DNA of 64,000 nt. It comes from an uncultured Mucilaginibacter sp. (lineage in GTDB: Bacteria; Bacteroidota; Bacteroidia; Sphingobacteriales; Sphingobacteriaceae). Position 1 is the stretch's first letter. Every line of letters starts with the position of its first letter. Below are positions 51,669-59,792 of the stretch, piece after piece. The notes under the pieces are model-generated. The model had not been told where the DNA came from, searched no databases, and worked only from the letters and a program-made list of their open reading frames with translations. The stretch is taken from positions 1 through 64,000 of the forward strand of contig NZ_CAITNG010000139.1 in NCBI RefSeq assembly GCF_903893715.1, written 5' to 3'. The translations under genes and the position numbers were made by a program.

Positions 51669-53135
51669 TTATTTGGTTACTTTATTGTAAAGTATGTTCA
51701 ACTTCATTTTGTATGGCGATGTTTTATTACCACCTACCACAGAACGGCCGTTAAAATATACAGAGGGGTTAACGTCTATCGATGCAGCGCCAATAGACGC
51801 GCCAGTACTGTCGGCAGGTGCTATAAAAGTGCCGTAATCTGTTAATTTACCGCGCAGCAAATCATCAACATAGCCTGTAATTAAAAAACTGTAATATTGA
51901 TGATAAGTATCATAAAACCCACCGAATGAGCCTACGCTGATATAGCGGGGGTCGGATGAATAAGCGTCGGGCACAACCGATCGCTGATGGGCAATATCCC
52001 ACCTGTACAACGTAATGCGCGGCAACGGGGGAAAAGGTATGCCTGTGCCTGCCACTGGTGTTACAATCAATTGCGCCTGATTAATGCCGAAGTCGACAAT
52101 GCTTGTTGTATCGAGCGAAGGGTTGGCGGTGAAGCTGCTTTTGCGGATATCGTGCAGCAAACGGGCCGCCTTTAAATACGGGAAGCTTATTTTACCACGT
52201 AAGCCTGACAAGCCTTGCAGATATACGTTTGGAAAAGAACCGGTTTGATTAGTTGGCTTAAGTTGGTTTACGATATCGCTGTTAATGCTATAATCGTGTT
52301 TTATCTGTACAGCATGCATATTGGCCACGGGTAAAGTGGTTACTACAGTATCAGGATTGGTGGTAACGTAAACAATTTTGTAATAAACATCGATGCGGGC
52401 CGATGACGAGATGTTGAAAAACATGGTACCACCCGGGTGATTCGAATTTACGTTGCTGCTATTAATGCTGATAAACAAACCTTTTATGGCGTTTTCGAAA
52501 ACTTGGTTTGTTGCCAGCTGGCTTGCTGTAGCGTTAAAGAAATTGTTATAAATAAAGTTAGGGTCGATAGGGATACGCAATTGAGGCACCACTTTTTTTA
52601 CGGTATCGGGACCCCCGGTAACAATGTCCACAATCTTCAGGGTATCGGTTGGTTTAGGCACAAAAGTTTTTGAACCAATAACTTTGCTGTTATAGTTCCA
52701 AACCTTATTGTTATAGTATGCCTGGCCCAGTACAGGTTCGGCTAACTGGTAAACATTCATGTTAAAAGTACTGCTGATATCGCCATAGTACTTTTTATCA
52801 TAATCGAGGACCAAAACCGCCGAATCGATACGTGGCGTACCGGTGGGTGCAGTAAATGCTACGCTACCGGGCAGACTGACGCTGGCTGCAAGGTCGGCTT
52901 CGGTTGTTCCCAATACGGGATCTTTAAAAAACGCAATGGGCACAATGGTGTCATTGCTGGTCAACACGGTATCATCGAGAGCGGTAACGGCTTTTATTGT
53001 GGTGGTATCGTTTAAGTTACCTTGTACAGATTTTGCCGGATCTATACCCAACCCTATACTGTCCGGGTTTTTACAGCCGGCAAAAATAAAAAGACTTATC
53101 AACAGGGTCAATAAGTCTAATCTAATAAACTTCAT
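51669..53135 (-). CDS. DUF4270 lipoprotein
   Basis: A 488-residue lipoprotein with lipobox LFIFAGC. The opening NPDSIGLGIDPAKSVQG and the repeated beta-strand pattern (AVLVLDYDKKYYGD and later strands) match DUF4270, a Bacteroidota-specific family found at the outer membrane. Function is unknown. It is translated 14 bases after the GT5-like gene on the same strand, and panC lies divergently beyond. This neighbourhood is conserved in the phylum as far as I know, which suggests a shared envelope task. Confidence 0.88.
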   Translation of the reverse strand: MKFIRLDLLTLLISLFIFAGCKNPDSIGLGIDPAKSVQGNLNDTTTIKAVTALDDTVLTSNDTIVPIAFFKDPVLGTTEADLAASVSLPGSVAFTAPTGTPRIDSAVLVLDYDKKYYGDISSTFNMNVYQLAEPVLGQAYYNNKVWNYNSKVIGSKTFVPKPTDTLKIVDIVTGGPDTVKKVVPQLRIPIDPNFIYNNFFNATASQLATNQVFENAIKGLFISINSSNVNSNHPGGTMFFNISSSARIDVYYKIVYVTTNPDTVVTTLPVANMHAVQIKHDYSINSDIVNQLKPTNQTGSFPNVYLQGLSGLRGKISFPYLKAARLLHDIRKSSFTANPSLDTTSIVDFGINQAQLIVTPVAGTGIPFPPLPRITLYRWDIAHQRSVVPDAYSSDPRYISVGSFGGFYDTYHQYYSFLITGYVDDLLRGKLTDYGTFIAPADSTGASIGAASIDVNPSVYFNGRSVVGGNKTSPYKMKLNILYNKVTK

Positions 53136-53149
53136 ATATGTTTTTTATC

Positions 53150-53974
53150 TTATGCAACGTGCACCAATTCTTCGTTGGCTATTTCGTCGTAAAAATTGTA
53201 ATAATTTTCGAAATCTGAAGTAGATTCGAAATCTAAAAGCGATTTATTGCTGTTTTTAACATTATTTAACACATCAGCATCGATATTGGCACTGCCCAGC
53301 ACTATCCCATCAGAGTAATGGATGGCACCTGCATATAAGGCGGAGTTGGTGCCTTGGCCATACACTTCGGTGTGGCTTTCAGTCATGTCGGCCATTACGG
53401 CTTTGTGTGCAAACCCATCGGCCATTGGGCCTTCAAAATCGTTTTCGTAAACAGAGTACACTACTTTTGAATGTTTAAAGGTAGGATCGTCTTTATAGGT
53501 GGTTTTAAGGTATGCCGGTACAAGCGCACTCATCCAACCATGGCAATGAACGATATCGGGAGCCCAGCCTAATTTTTTAACGGTTTCTAAAGCACCTTTA
53601 CAAAAGAAGATCATCCGCTCATCGTTATCGGCATAAAACTTACCGTCTTTATCGGCAAAAACGTGTTTACGTTGAAAGTACTCTTCATTATCTAAAAAAT
53701 ACACCTGCATACGTGCGGCAGGTATGGAAGCAACTTTAATGATCAAAGGGTTATCATTATCGTTGATGATGATGTTCATGCCCGAAAGGCGTATCACTTC
53801 GTGTAACCTGTTCCTGCGTTCGTTGATACTGCCAAACCTTGGCATCAGAATTCGGATCTCGAACCCTTTGTCCTGCATTGCCTGTGGTAATTGGCGGGTA
53901 ATTTCAGAAATTTTTGTTAGTTCGAGGAAGGGAGACATTTCATGAGTAATGAACAAAAGCTTGGATTTAGCCAT
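53150..53974 (-). CDS. One-domain glycogen/starch-synthase-like protein (GT5 N-terminal half)
   Basis: A 274-residue protein that resembles only the N-terminal GT-B half of glycogen synthase: KLLFITHEMSPFLELTKISEI, then DIVHCHGWMSALVPAYLKT. Full enzymes have about 480 residues. In true synthases the first Lys motif is KxGGL for ADP-glucose; here it reads KISEI, so the glycines are missing, and the C-terminal nucleotide domain is absent. It probably does not elongate glycogen. It may bind a sugar nucleotide or act with DUF4270 in envelope biology. It ends in a Tyr/Asp/Glu-rich tail. A clean promoter and palindrome lie upstream. Confidence 0.8.
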   Translation of the reverse strand: MAKSKLLFITHEMSPFLELTKISEITRQLPQAMQDKGFEIRILMPRFGSINERRNRLHEVIRLSGMNIIINDNDNPLIIKVASIPAARMQVYFLDNEEYFQRKHVFADKDGKFYADNDERMIFFCKGALETVKKLGWAPDIVHCHGWMSALVPAYLKTTYKDDPTFKHSKVVYSVYENDFEGPMADGFAHKAVMADMTESHTEVYGQGTNSALYAGAIHYSDGIVLGSANIDADVLNNVKNSNKSLLDFESTSDFENYYNFYDEIANEELVHVA

Positions 53975-54002
53975 CTCTAGTCTGTATTAATTTTATGTAA
54001 AG

Positions 54003-54055
54003 AACTCAAAAAATTTGAGTTTGCAAATATAAGCATTATCTTATGATATATCAAC
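54003..54055 (-). promoter_or_regulatory. Promoter and overlapping palindrome of the GT5-like/DUF4270 unit
   Basis: On the minus strand GTTG (54055-54052), 20 bases, then TATATTTG (54031-54024) form a near-consensus promoter. The expected start of transcription falls in AACTCAAA-AAA-TTTGAGTT (54003-54021), a perfect eight-base inverted repeat that could be an operator or leader hairpin. Confidence 0.55.
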
Positions 54056-54127
54056 GATTTATGCAAGTTGTTTTGGTAATATTTAACCAATTGCTAATCT
54101 TTGCGTCCCCTTTAAAAAGCAAACCAG

Positions 54128-54964
54128 TTGAAAATCTTCACTACCAGACAAAAACTGCACGAATACTTGGCCGAAATGCGTTTAAACGGCAAAACAACAG
54201 GCCTTGTACCCACTATGGGAGCACTGCACAACGGGCATATCTCGTTGTTGGCCACGGCCAAACGGCAAACCGACGTGGTGGTTTGCAGCATTTTCGTCAA
54301 CCCAACACAGTTTAACGACGCAAACGACCTGGAAAAATATCCCCGGCCAATAGAAAGCGACATCGAAAAATTGAAAAACGCCGATTGCGACGTATTGTTT
54401 AACCCCACGGTTGACGAAATGTATGGCCCCAACGAGACCTGGCATTTGGATATAGGCCCGTTGGAACATTTGCTGGAAGGCCGCACCCGGCCCGGGCACT
54501 ATCAGGGGGTTACCCAAGTGGTAGCTAAGCTGTTCAATATTATTGAACCGGACATGGCATTTTTTGGGCAAAAAGATTATCAGCAGGTTTTAGTGATAAG
54601 CCGCATGGTGGAACTGCTCAAATTGCCAGTTAAAATGGTGATGTGCCCCATTGTGCGCGACGAAGGCGGGTTGGCCATGAGCAGCCGCAATGTGCATTTG
54701 AGTGCCGACGACAGGCAGCACGCTTTGGTGCTGAGTAAAACACTTAACATGGTAAAGGAACAATACCAACACCATACCCTTGCCGAATTGAAAGAGCTGG
54801 CCACTGCGTTCATCAACAGCGAGCCAGGTGTTATACTGGATTACTTTGAAATTGCTGATGGCGTTACCCTGCTGCCCGCGCAACCCGACTCGACAAAGGT
54901 AGTGGCCCTGGTTGCCGCCAGAGTGGGCAATACGAGGTTGATTGATAATATGATATTGGGGTAA
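54128..54964 (+). CDS. panC: Pantothenate synthetase
   Basis: A 278-residue enzyme that joins pantoate and beta-alanine. The nucleotide motif is VPTMGALHNGHISLL, with FFGQKDYQQVLVISRM and GLAMSSRNVHLS for substrate binding. The start is a TTG (MKIFTTRQKL), the only one that keeps the family N-terminus, since the first ATG lies after the conserved TRQKL region. TTTG-N19-TAATCTTTG upstream (54072-54103) is a possible promoter with one extra base. panD does not follow, unlike in many relatives. Confidence 0.95.
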   Translation: MKIFTTRQKLHEYLAEMRLNGKTTGLVPTMGALHNGHISLLATAKRQTDVVVCSIFVNPTQFNDANDLEKYPRPIESDIEKLKNADCDVLFNPTVDEMYGPNETWHLDIGPLEHLLEGRTRPGHYQGVTQVVAKLFNIIEPDMAFFGQKDYQQVLVISRMVELLKLPVKMVMCPIVRDEGGLAMSSRNVHLSADDRQHALVLSKTLNMVKEQYQHHTLAELKELATAFINSEPGVILDYFEIADGVTLLPAQPDSTKVVALVAARVGNTRLIDNMILG

Positions 54965-55023
54965 TTCCGGTTTTTGGATTTCAACCATAAGCCTTATCTT
55001 GTGCTTATCAACCACCTATCGTA

Positions 55024-56025
55024 ATGAAAATAAAAATATGGCTTTGTTTGGGTATTGGCTTGTTTTGCGCGAAGCAGGACCTTGCACAACTTGGCAACGT
55101 GTATTATTTTAAAAGTTACGGGGAAATCTTTAATGTAGAAGTTAAAACTAAAGATAGTGCCGATTTTGTACGCGTGGTGACAGAGCCTGATTCGGGCACA
55201 ACGTTGTACAACATTTCAGAATATTACAAAAATGGTAAACGCAGACTAATTGGAAAAACATCAACGGTAGCGGGTACGATGTTACAAGGATACTGTATCA
55301 ACTTTTATCCTAACGGCAAAAAACAACAAGTTGCAAACTATGTAGATGGCCAAATGCATGGCGATGTATTCACCTACTATCCCAATGGCGCAATATATGT
55401 GGTAAAGGAATACACTCCCGGTATTCTCGTCCCGCAATATAACCTTTTGAAGAGTGATTCGATAATCAAGGCTTGCTATGATTCAACGGGCAAAGCCTTG
55501 GTAACCGACGGTAGTGGATATTATATTGGATATACAAAAGATTTTAAAAGCATTTTTGAAGAAGGTAATATCAAATCGGGATTAAAGGATGGTAATTGGA
55601 AAGGATTGGGAGAAGTTGATAGCAGTAAAATAACATTTATCGAAAGCTATCAGAATGGTAAATTGGTTGTGGGACAAGCAACCGATCTGTCTGGAAAAAT
55701 TTACAGTTATTCAGAACGTGAAACGCCTGCAAATTATGACGGCGGCATGGAAAAATTTTACAATTTTCTTGCGAAGAATATTCACTATCCCAAGGCAGCT
55801 AAAGAAGCCGAAACTCAGGGTAAGGTGATGTTGCAGTTTAATATTGACAAAGATGGCTCATTAGGAAATATTAATGTTCTGCAGTCGCCAGGCAACGGTC
55901 TTGCCGAGGAGTCTGTTCGCGTTTTAAAAATGACTCCAAAATGGATACCTGGACAAAAATTTGGTCAAATAGCTAAAACCTTATTTATCATACCGGTTAA
56001 TTTTACTTTTAGCGCGATAAAATAA
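55024..56025 (+). CDS. Exported MORN-like / TonB C-terminal domain protein (copy 1)
   Basis: 333 residues. A signal peptide ends near KQDLAQ. Three or more YwqK/MORN-like repeats (SEYYKNGKRR, INFYPNGKKQQ, FTYYPNGAIY) occupy about 65-210. The C-terminal 95 residues are a TonB-C domain (MEKFYNFLAKNIHYPKAAKE, QGKVMLQFNIDKDGSL, PKWIPGQ). The long Pro-rich spacer and membrane anchor of true TonB are missing, so it is a periplasmic or surface protein, not an energy transducer. It is a tandem duplicate of the next gene; both carry KDSADFVRVVTEPDSGT. Confidence 0.85.
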   Translation: MKIKIWLCLGIGLFCAKQDLAQLGNVYYFKSYGEIFNVEVKTKDSADFVRVVTEPDSGTTLYNISEYYKNGKRRLIGKTSTVAGTMLQGYCINFYPNGKKQQVANYVDGQMHGDVFTYYPNGAIYVVKEYTPGILVPQYNLLKSDSIIKACYDSTGKALVTDGSGYYIGYTKDFKSIFEEGNIKSGLKDGNWKGLGEVDSSKITFIESYQNGKLVVGQATDLSGKIYSYSERETPANYDGGMEKFYNFLAKNIHYPKAAKEAETQGKVMLQFNIDKDGSLGNINVLQSPGNGLAEESVRVLKMTPKWIPGQKFGQIAKTLFIIPVNFTFSAIK

Positions 56026-56031
56026 TTGTTT

Positions 56032-57075
56032 ATGCAGAAGCGCATTACTCAACTCGTTATTTTTTCGCTGCTGATGTTGGTGTTGCCCAAGATTACTTTC
56101 GCGCAGCGTGGCGATATATATTATTTAAAAAACTCGGGCAAAATTGTGGGCACTAAAGATAGCGCTGATTTTGTACGGGTGGTAACCGAGCCTGATTCGG
56201 GCACTGTGCTGTTTAATGTTGAAGAATATTACCCCAACGGAAAGTTAAAAATGAAAAGCAAAATAAGTTCACCCGCTACGTTAAGTTTCGAGGGGCCATA
56301 CATTAGTTTTTATCCATCGGGCAAAAAGCAAATTATAGCTACTTATAAAAACGGACTGCCTGATGGCGACATTTATACCTATTACCCCAACGGCAAATTA
56401 TATACCATCGCCAAGTATATATCACAAAAAACGGCAACCGGTTATTCATCATATTTTTATAGTATACAAACAGCCAAAGATTCTACTGGTAAAACAACCG
56501 TTACCGACGGAAATGGTTATTTTGTTCATTATTCGGACGATTTTAAAATTGTATTAGATGAGGGCACATTAAACGATGGGATACCTCAAGGCAAATGGAA
56601 AGGCACCCGTAAAACCGCAAATGGAAACGAAAATTATAGCGAAACTTATATCAACGGCGTGCTATTACCGGAACATTTTCAGTATAATATGATGGATAAC
56701 ATAGCCCAGACCCTAAAAAGCCCTCCAGATAAAACAGGCGAAGAAGAGATGGCCGCTTACAACAATGACCCTAACGCCAATCCCATTTTCGATGGTGGGA
56801 TGCAAAAGTTTTATAACTTCCTTGCAAAATATATTTTCTACCCGAATGCAGCAAAAGAAAACGGCACTCAAGGAAAAGTTATCTTGAAGTTTACTGTAAA
56901 TGAAGATGGTACACCAAGCGACGTGGTTCTTTTCCAAGATCCAGGCGACGGTCTTGGCAAAGAAGCGTTACGTGTTTTCAAACTTGCGCCCAAATGGCTA
57001 CCGGGTAAAAAAGATGGGCGGCCAGTGAAAAAGGAGATGACCATTCCTGTAAATTTTACTTTAAACGACCGATAG
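56032..57075 (+). CDS. Exported MORN-like / TonB C-terminal domain protein (copy 2)
   Basis: 347 residues from MQKRITQLVIF; the track's TTG start is two codons earlier, after the previous stop. A signal peptide ends at ITFAQR. MORN-like motifs (EEYYPNGKLK, ISFYPSGKKQ, YTYYPNGKLY) are followed by the TonB-C domain (MQKFYNFLAKYIFYPNAAKE, PKWLPGK). It has the same layout as copy 1, with an extra insertion of about 25 residues before the TonB-C domain. Six bases separate the genes, so they are co-transcribed. Confidence 0.85.
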   Translation: MQKRITQLVIFSLLMLVLPKITFAQRGDIYYLKNSGKIVGTKDSADFVRVVTEPDSGTVLFNVEEYYPNGKLKMKSKISSPATLSFEGPYISFYPSGKKQIIATYKNGLPDGDIYTYYPNGKLYTIAKYISQKTATGYSSYFYSIQTAKDSTGKTTVTDGNGYFVHYSDDFKIVLDEGTLNDGIPQGKWKGTRKTANGNENYSETYINGVLLPEHFQYNMMDNIAQTLKSPPDKTGEEEMAAYNNDPNANPIFDGGMQKFYNFLAKYIFYPNAAKENGTQGKVILKFTVNEDGTPSDVVLFQDPGDGLGKEALRVFKLAPKWLPGKKDGRPVKKEMTIPVNFTLNDR

Positions 57076-57205
57076 CGACGGTTTTGACGAAAAAATTTCC
57101 TATCTGTAAAAGATGTTAAGTAGCCGGCCCTTGATTGAGCTATAGCTCGTTAAAAAAGCTAAACGGGTTGAAAATTTTCTTACAATCCCCCCAAGCAAGT
57201 TGTTT

Positions 57206-58258
57206 TCATTGCCCGATAAACGCAGCTAAAAACATGAGGATGGGTTTTGGTAGGGCCAGAGCCTTTAAATCATCGGGTGTGGTAAAAAACCAGGTTGGCT
57301 GTAGTTTGAGTTCATCGCGAGAAACCGAAACTTGGTAAAAACTAATATAAATATGCTGGTGGGTGAGGATATGTTTTTTAACCGGGTAAGCCTTTAGCAA
57401 AGCAAGTGCTGTTTGGAACAAAGTGGTTGTTTGGCCTGATGGAAATAATTGAGCAGGGGTAACCTGAGTGGGCGTTTCTATGAGGGGTAAGTCATACATA
57501 TTAGCCCAAATATCGGTATCTCCGCGTTTGTTGAGAAGGACGTTTTCGCCATCGGCAATCAAAAAATAGTTGAAGTAACGGTTTTTGATGCTATTTTTTT
57601 TGAGTTTAACAGGCAAACTCTTCACCAGGTTGTTACTATACGCAAAGCAGGTTTCGCGCAGTGGGCATATATTGCAGGCCGGGTTCTTGGGTTTGCATTG
57701 CAGGGCGCCAAACTCCATGATGGCCTGGTTATGCATGCCGGGGTATTGGCGGTCCAGTAGGTCGTTGGCTATTTGTTGGAACTGCTTTTTGCCTTTGTTG
57801 CTGTTGATGGGCTCATCGATGCCAAAATAGCGGGCCAGTACCCGGTTTACGTTACCATCCACCACGGCCTGAGCTTCGTTTGCGGCGAATGACGAGATGG
57901 CTGCGGCCGTATATTCACCAATGCCTTTGAGGGAGATGAGGTCGCTGTATTTATGGGGGAAGACGCCCTTATACTGTTGCTGTACCAGCCGGGCAGTTTT
58001 AAGCATGTTACGGCCGCGCGAGTAATAACCGAGGCCTTGCCAAAGGCTTAGTACTTCATCTTCGCTGGCGGCGGCAAAGTGGGAAACGGTTGGGTATTTT
58101 TCGGCAAAGCGGTAAAAATAGGGCATACCCTGATCAACACGAGTTTGTTGTAAAATGATCTCGGAGAGCCAGATAACGTAGGGATCGGTAGTGTTTCGCC
58201 AGGGGAGGTCGCGTTTATTACCGTTATACCATTGTATGATTGTTTGCGAAAAATCCAT
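57206..58258 (-). CDS. mutY: A/G-specific adenine glycosylase
   Basis: 350 residues from MDFSQTIIQWY; the track's start adds 21 unconserved residues. The enzyme removes adenine mispaired with 8-oxoguanine. Visible are RDLPWRNTTDPYVIWLSEIILQQTRV in sequence, the helix-hairpin-helix LISLKGIGEYTAAAI with the catalytic Asp in VVDGNVNRVLARY, and the [4Fe-4S] loop CKPKNPACNICPLRETC. A C-terminal NUDIX-like domain reads the oxoG. It is divergent from the HU gene. Confidence 0.94.
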   Translation of the reverse strand: MDFSQTIIQWYNGNKRDLPWRNTTDPYVIWLSEIILQQTRVDQGMPYFYRFAEKYPTVSHFAAASEDEVLSLWQGLGYYSRGRNMLKTARLVQQQYKGVFPHKYSDLISLKGIGEYTAAAISSFAANEAQAVVDGNVNRVLARYFGIDEPINSNKGKKQFQQIANDLLDRQYPGMHNQAIMEFGALQCKPKNPACNICPLRETCFAYSNNLVKSLPVKLKKNSIKNRYFNYFLIADGENVLLNKRGDTDIWANMYDLPLIETPTQVTPAQLFPSGQTTTLFQTALALLKAYPVKKHILTHQHIYISFYQVSVSRDELKLQPTWFFTTPDDLKALALPKPILMFLAAFIGQ

Positions 58259-58350
58259 CGGCCACAAAAGTAATCCTTTTGCTTTATAAAGCATTTTTTG
58301 ACAAAATGGGAAAAATGTCATTTTTATTTTTCAATTTCATTTAAAACCAA

Positions 58351-58358
58351 TACTTTTG
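58351..58358 (+). promoter_or_regulatory. Candidate -7 promoter box for the HU gene
   Basis: TACTTTTG matches TAnnTTTG, with TTTT at the -33 distance (19 bases upstream). It lies 50 bases before the HU ATG. Confidence 0.45.
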
Positions 58359-58408
58359 CAACCCCAAAACAGTTAAGTAATTAAAAAAATTAATAAAGAA
58401 AAACAGGT

Positions 58409-58708
58409 ATGACCAAGGCAGAAATAATAGCTGAAATCTCATCTAAAACAGGTATTGAGAAAATTGATGTGCAGGAGACTGTAGAGGCTTTTTTTAAAGT
58501 TGTAAAAACCTCGATGGTAGGCGGCGAAAACGTATATGTGAGAGGTTTCGGTAGTTTTGTAGTAAAAAAGAGGGCTAAAAAAACTGCCCGTAATATTTCA
58601 AAAAACACTGCTATTATCATCCCAGAACATTTTGTACCAAGCTTTAAACCCGCCAAAACTTTTGTTGAAAAAGTAAGGACCGGCAACAAAACAAAAGCTG
58701 TTAAATAA
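58409..58708 (+). CDS. HU-family DNA-binding protein
   Basis: A 99-residue histone-like protein. The helical dimer part MTKAEIIAEISSKTGIEK is followed by the beta-arm region VRGFGSFVVKKRAKKTARNI. It bends and packs DNA in the nucleoid. The tail after residue 90 is Lys-rich. It begins a same-strand run with the TPR gene, the tiny bS22-like gene and RNase G, spaced 7 to 112 bases. Confidence 0.93.
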   Translation: MTKAEIIAEISSKTGIEKIDVQETVEAFFKVVKTSMVGGENVYVRGFGSFVVKKRAKKTARNISKNTAIIIPEHFVPSFKPAKTFVEKVRTGNKTKAVK

Positions 58709-58715
58709 TAAAACA

Positions 58716-59570
58716 ATGAAAACGAAACAAATAGTTGTTATTAGCATCGTTGTTGCAATAATGGCTTATTTGTCGTTTTTACATCCGGTAGGCTTAGTGA
58801 AGCCGAAGGAAACCAGGAGCAGTGGAGGGTCGAAAGTAGTTGAAGCAAAAGCTGCCAATGCGAATGTAACAGTGGATTATGTATCGGCACCGGCGAAACA
58901 GTTGATAGGTGCCAACCTTGCCGCCCAGATAAGCGATCTGGAAAGCAAGTTAAAGGACGCAAGCAGCGATGCCGACAAGTTGAAGCTGCAAAAGCAACTG
59001 GCCAAAAGCTGGGACGATGTGAACCAACCTGGCCCCGGCGCTTTTTATTATCAAGCCATTGCCCGTAGCGAAAACACTTATCAGAACTGGGTAGATGCAG
59101 GCGACAGGTTCAATGATGCTTACAAAACCAGCCAGGATACGGTAGCGCAACCGGTTTTTGTACTGAACGCTGTAGAAGCGTTTCAAAATGCGCAAAAGCT
59201 GAACCCCGACGGCGTTGATGCCAAAACGGGTTTAGGTATAGCTTATGTAAATGGTGGTGCCGCAAGTCCGATGCAGGGTATAGCTTTATTGCTGGACGTG
59301 GTTAAGAAAGACCCGAACAACCGCAAAGCCAACCTTAATTTAGGTTTGTTTGCCATGAAATCAGGACAGTACCAAAAAGCGGTTGACCGTTTTACCAACA
59401 TGATTAAACAGAAGGCCGAAGTAGAGCCTTATTTTTACTTAGCTGAGAGTTACAAACAGCTGGGCATGAAAAATGAAGCGATTAACGCCTACGAACAATG
59501 CAAAATAATGATGCCCGACCCGGCGTTTGGGCAACGAATTGATCAGTATATCAAAGAATTAAAAAATTAA
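58716..59570 (+). CDS. Membrane-anchored TPR protein
   Basis: A 284-residue protein with an N-terminal membrane segment (VVISIVVAIMAYLSFL), a coiled-coil-like stretch (about 65-95) and several TPR units in the second half (GQYQKAVDRFTNMIKQ, GMKNEAINAYEQCKIM). It probably faces the periplasm and holds a partner. The association with HU upstream appears frequently in Bacteroidota to my knowledge, but a function is not established. Confidence 0.85.
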   Translation: MKTKQIVVISIVVAIMAYLSFLHPVGLVKPKETRSSGGSKVVEAKAANANVTVDYVSAPAKQLIGANLAAQISDLESKLKDASSDADKLKLQKQLAKSWDDVNQPGPGAFYYQAIARSENTYQNWVDAGDRFNDAYKTSQDTVAQPVFVLNAVEAFQNAQKLNPDGVDAKTGLGIAYVNGGAASPMQGIALLLDVVKKDPNNRKANLNLGLFAMKSGQYQKAVDRFTNMIKQKAEVEPYFYLAESYKQLGMKNEAINAYEQCKIMMPDPAFGQRIDQYIKELKN

Positions 59571-59590
59571 ATATTTAAAAACTTATTATT

Positions 59591-59680
59591 ATGCCAAGCG
59601 GTAAAAAAAGAAAGAGACATAAAATGGCCACCCACAAACGCAAAAAACGTTTGAGAAAAAACAGGCACAAAAAGAAATAA
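59591..59680 (+). CDS. 29-residue basic protein, bS22/mS38-like (AURKAIP1/COX24 domain)
   Basis: Missed by the ORF track because of length. ATG at 59591 to TAA at 59680 encodes MPSGKKRKRHKMATHKRKKR followed by nine more residues ending HKKK. About two-thirds are Lys/Arg. It matches the AURKAIP1/COX24 pattern of mitochondrial mS38 and the mycobacterial small-subunit protein bS22, which sit on 16S rRNA. It starts 20 bases after the TPR gene and precedes RNase G. Ribosomal identity is inferred from the sequence pattern. Confidence 0.75.
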   Translation: MPSGKKRKRHKMATHKRKKRLRKNRHKKK

Positions 59681-59699
59681 TCAGCTTTCTCTGTTTGTT

Positions 59700-59720
59700 A
59701 ATTGCCCTTAGCGGGCAATT
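59700..59720. terminator. Hairpin between bS22-like gene and RNase G
   Basis: AATTGCCC and GGGCAATT pair around TTAGC. The T-run after it is interrupted, so it may attenuate rather than end transcription into RNase G. Confidence 0.5.
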
Positions 59721-59792
59721 GATGTTATTGTTTAAACCTTCGAATTTTTTAATTCACGACCCTATATGTGGTTTGAAGAAATGGAGTAGCCG

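Noticed and set aside
53150-53974. Glycogen synthase glgA
   Set aside because: The second GT-B domain and the KxGGL motif are missing, so the enzyme name is not justified.
55024-57075. TonB energy transducer or YwqK antitoxin
   Set aside because: No N-terminal anchor or Pro-rich spacer for TonB, and a signal peptide plus TonB-C domain argue against a cytosolic antitoxin.
57076-57205. Possible RNA gene between the TonB-C protein and mutY
   Set aside because: No tRNA-like arms and no stable long stem are visible by eye; nothing supports a call.
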